5,577 bases of DNA. Origin: Nocardioidaceae bacterium (GTDB lineage Bacteria > Actinomycetota > Actinomycetes > Propionibacteriales > Nocardioidaceae). Numbering within the stretch: the first letter of the stretch is position 1; each line of letters begins with the position of its first letter. Shown here in pieces: positions 5,102 through 5,577 of this stretch. Position numbers and translations under genes: made by a program. The notes beneath the pieces were generated by a model that did not search any database, was not told where the DNA came from, and saw nothing but the letters and a program-made list of their open reading frames with translations. The stretch covers positions 1-5,577 of the forward strand of contig JAOPXA010000016.1 in NCBI GenBank assembly GCA_025965395.1, in the 5' to 3' direction.

Positions 5102-5577
5102 CGCCCGCCTCCCAGCTTGGCAAAAATGCCGGGGCGAAGCGACTTGGCGAAGTCGTCGAACGTTTCTTCGGTCGAGTGGCTCATCGTGTAACCAAAGACG
5201 TCGGCCAAGGCACTCGTGTCGAGCACACGGCCGTACGTGAGGAGGCGGGCAAGCTCGGGGGGTACGTCCGTGCCGAGGCTTTTCAGCACCCGGCGAAACG
5301 CGCTGGAAAGGCCGAGAAAGGGCAGGGGGAGCGTGGGCTTGCCGAGCCGGCGGGCGATCTGCGACAACAGCATGACGCCGTCTCCGGCCACGTTGAAGAT
5401 GCCCGGGCGGTCACGCACGACCGCTTCGCCCAACAAAGCCATGGCGTCGAGCTCATGGGTGAACTGAAGGCGCGGGTCGTAGCCGATGACCGTCGGTAGG
5501 ATCGGGCTCTCGAAGTAGCGGCTGAACGGCGACACGACGCGAGGGCTCAGGATGTTGGCCATGCGCAGCGTGGTGAT
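5098..5577 (-). CDS. NAD-dependent epimerase/dehydratase (GalE-like), C-terminal part only
   Basis: The last 159 residues of an extended short-chain dehydrogenase, cut by the right edge of the window. The NAD-binding Rossmann fold and the catalytic YxxxK would lie outside. Visible here are the substrate-domain signatures TLRMANILSPRV at the edge, PTVIGYDPRLQFTHELDAMALL, where the HxxDxA pattern is typical of the family, and GIFNVAGDGV. Such enzymes act on nucleotide sugars or related substrates; the mycobacterial relative GalE2 (Rv0501) has the same downstream partner as I recall it. The stop TGA at 5098-5100 overlaps the acyltransferase ATG, indicating a shared transcript and translational coupling. 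ATG 5562 is internal and not a start. The family call is firm; the exact reaction is unknown. Confidence 0.87.
   Translation of the reverse strand: MTTLRMANILSPRVVSPFSRYFESPILPTVIGYDPRLQFTHELDAMALLGEAVVRDRPGIFNVAGDGVMLLSQIARRLGKPTLPLPFLGLSSAFRRVLKSLGTDVPPELARLLTYGRVLDTSALADVFGYTMSHSTEETFDDFAKSLRPGIFAKLGGGR
5108..5113 (-). promoter_or_regulatory. Ribosome binding site of the acyltransferase inside the epimerase gene
   Basis: GGGAGG on the minus strand lies six bases before ATG 5101 and within the last codons of the epimerase (KLGGGR). Together with the ATGA overlap it makes the 5101 start convincing. Confidence 0.7.

Noticed and set aside
5391..5396. A second CGTTGA that could be a BldN -10
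   Set aside because: No CGTAAC-like -35 lies 15-18 bp upstream and it is internal to the epimerase gene on the opposite strand.
4849..5499. 216-codon open frame on the plus strand
   Set aside because: It is antisense to the acyltransferase/epimerase junction, which has clear homology-like motifs and an ATGA coupling; no independent support.

Overview
The window looks like chromosomal DNA from a high-GC actinomycete. G/C dominates third codon positions, two -10-like TAGGCT elements sit just upstream of genes, and the gene set is a BldN-type sigma factor with a DUF5667 anti-sigma factor, a HAD-IB phosphatase, a PlsC-like acyltransferase and a GalE-like epimerase. From memory, parts of this set also lie together in mycobacteria (the galE2-Rv0502 ... 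serB1 region) and in Streptomyces around bldN. A Nocardioides or other Propionibacteriales source is my guess; no rRNA or marker gene is present to prove it.

Layout. (1) Bases 1-866, minus strand: the N-terminal 288 codons of an AMP-forming acyl-CoA synthetase-like protein, cut by the left edge. (2) A divergent gap of only 48 bp with two candidate leaderless starts. (3) 915-1799, plus: HAD-IB phosphatase. (4) 1851-2564, plus: BldN-like ECF sigma factor with an N-terminal extension. (5) 2565-2655: a 91-bp spacer with a near-consensus BldN-type promoter and a possible 32-codon ORF that bridges the two genes through ATGA overlaps. (6) 2656-3741, plus: membrane anti-sigma factor with an outer DUF5667 domain and a Pro/Thr-rich tail. 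(7) 3742-3868: a convergent intergenic region filled by a 72-bp inverted repeat (27 of 31 positions paired, 10-nt loop). (8) 3869-5101, minus: a 410-residue PlsC-like acyltransferase whose N-terminal linker is built from an 18-bp repeat. (9) 5098-5577, minus: the C-terminal part of a GalE-like epimerase, coupled to the acyltransferase by ATGA and cut by the right edge.

Working together. The sigma/anti-sigma pair appears to be a negative feedback loop: the sigma factor would transcribe its own inhibitor from the CGTAAC-N17-CGTTGA promoter, as reported for bldN-rsbN in Streptomyces venezuelae. The epimerase and acyltransferase form a translationally coupled pair on the other strand. With the HAD phosphatase and acyl-CoA synthetase-like protein they suggest envelope lipid or glycolipid metabolism, but no substrate can be read from the sequence. 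No tRNA, rRNA, insertion sequence or CRISPR array was seen. The window is mostly conserved chromosomal DNA; the most interesting parts are the regulatory junction at 2548-2659, the long hairpin at 3787-3858, the altered P-loop of the acyl-CoA synthetase-like protein, and the repeat-derived linker.
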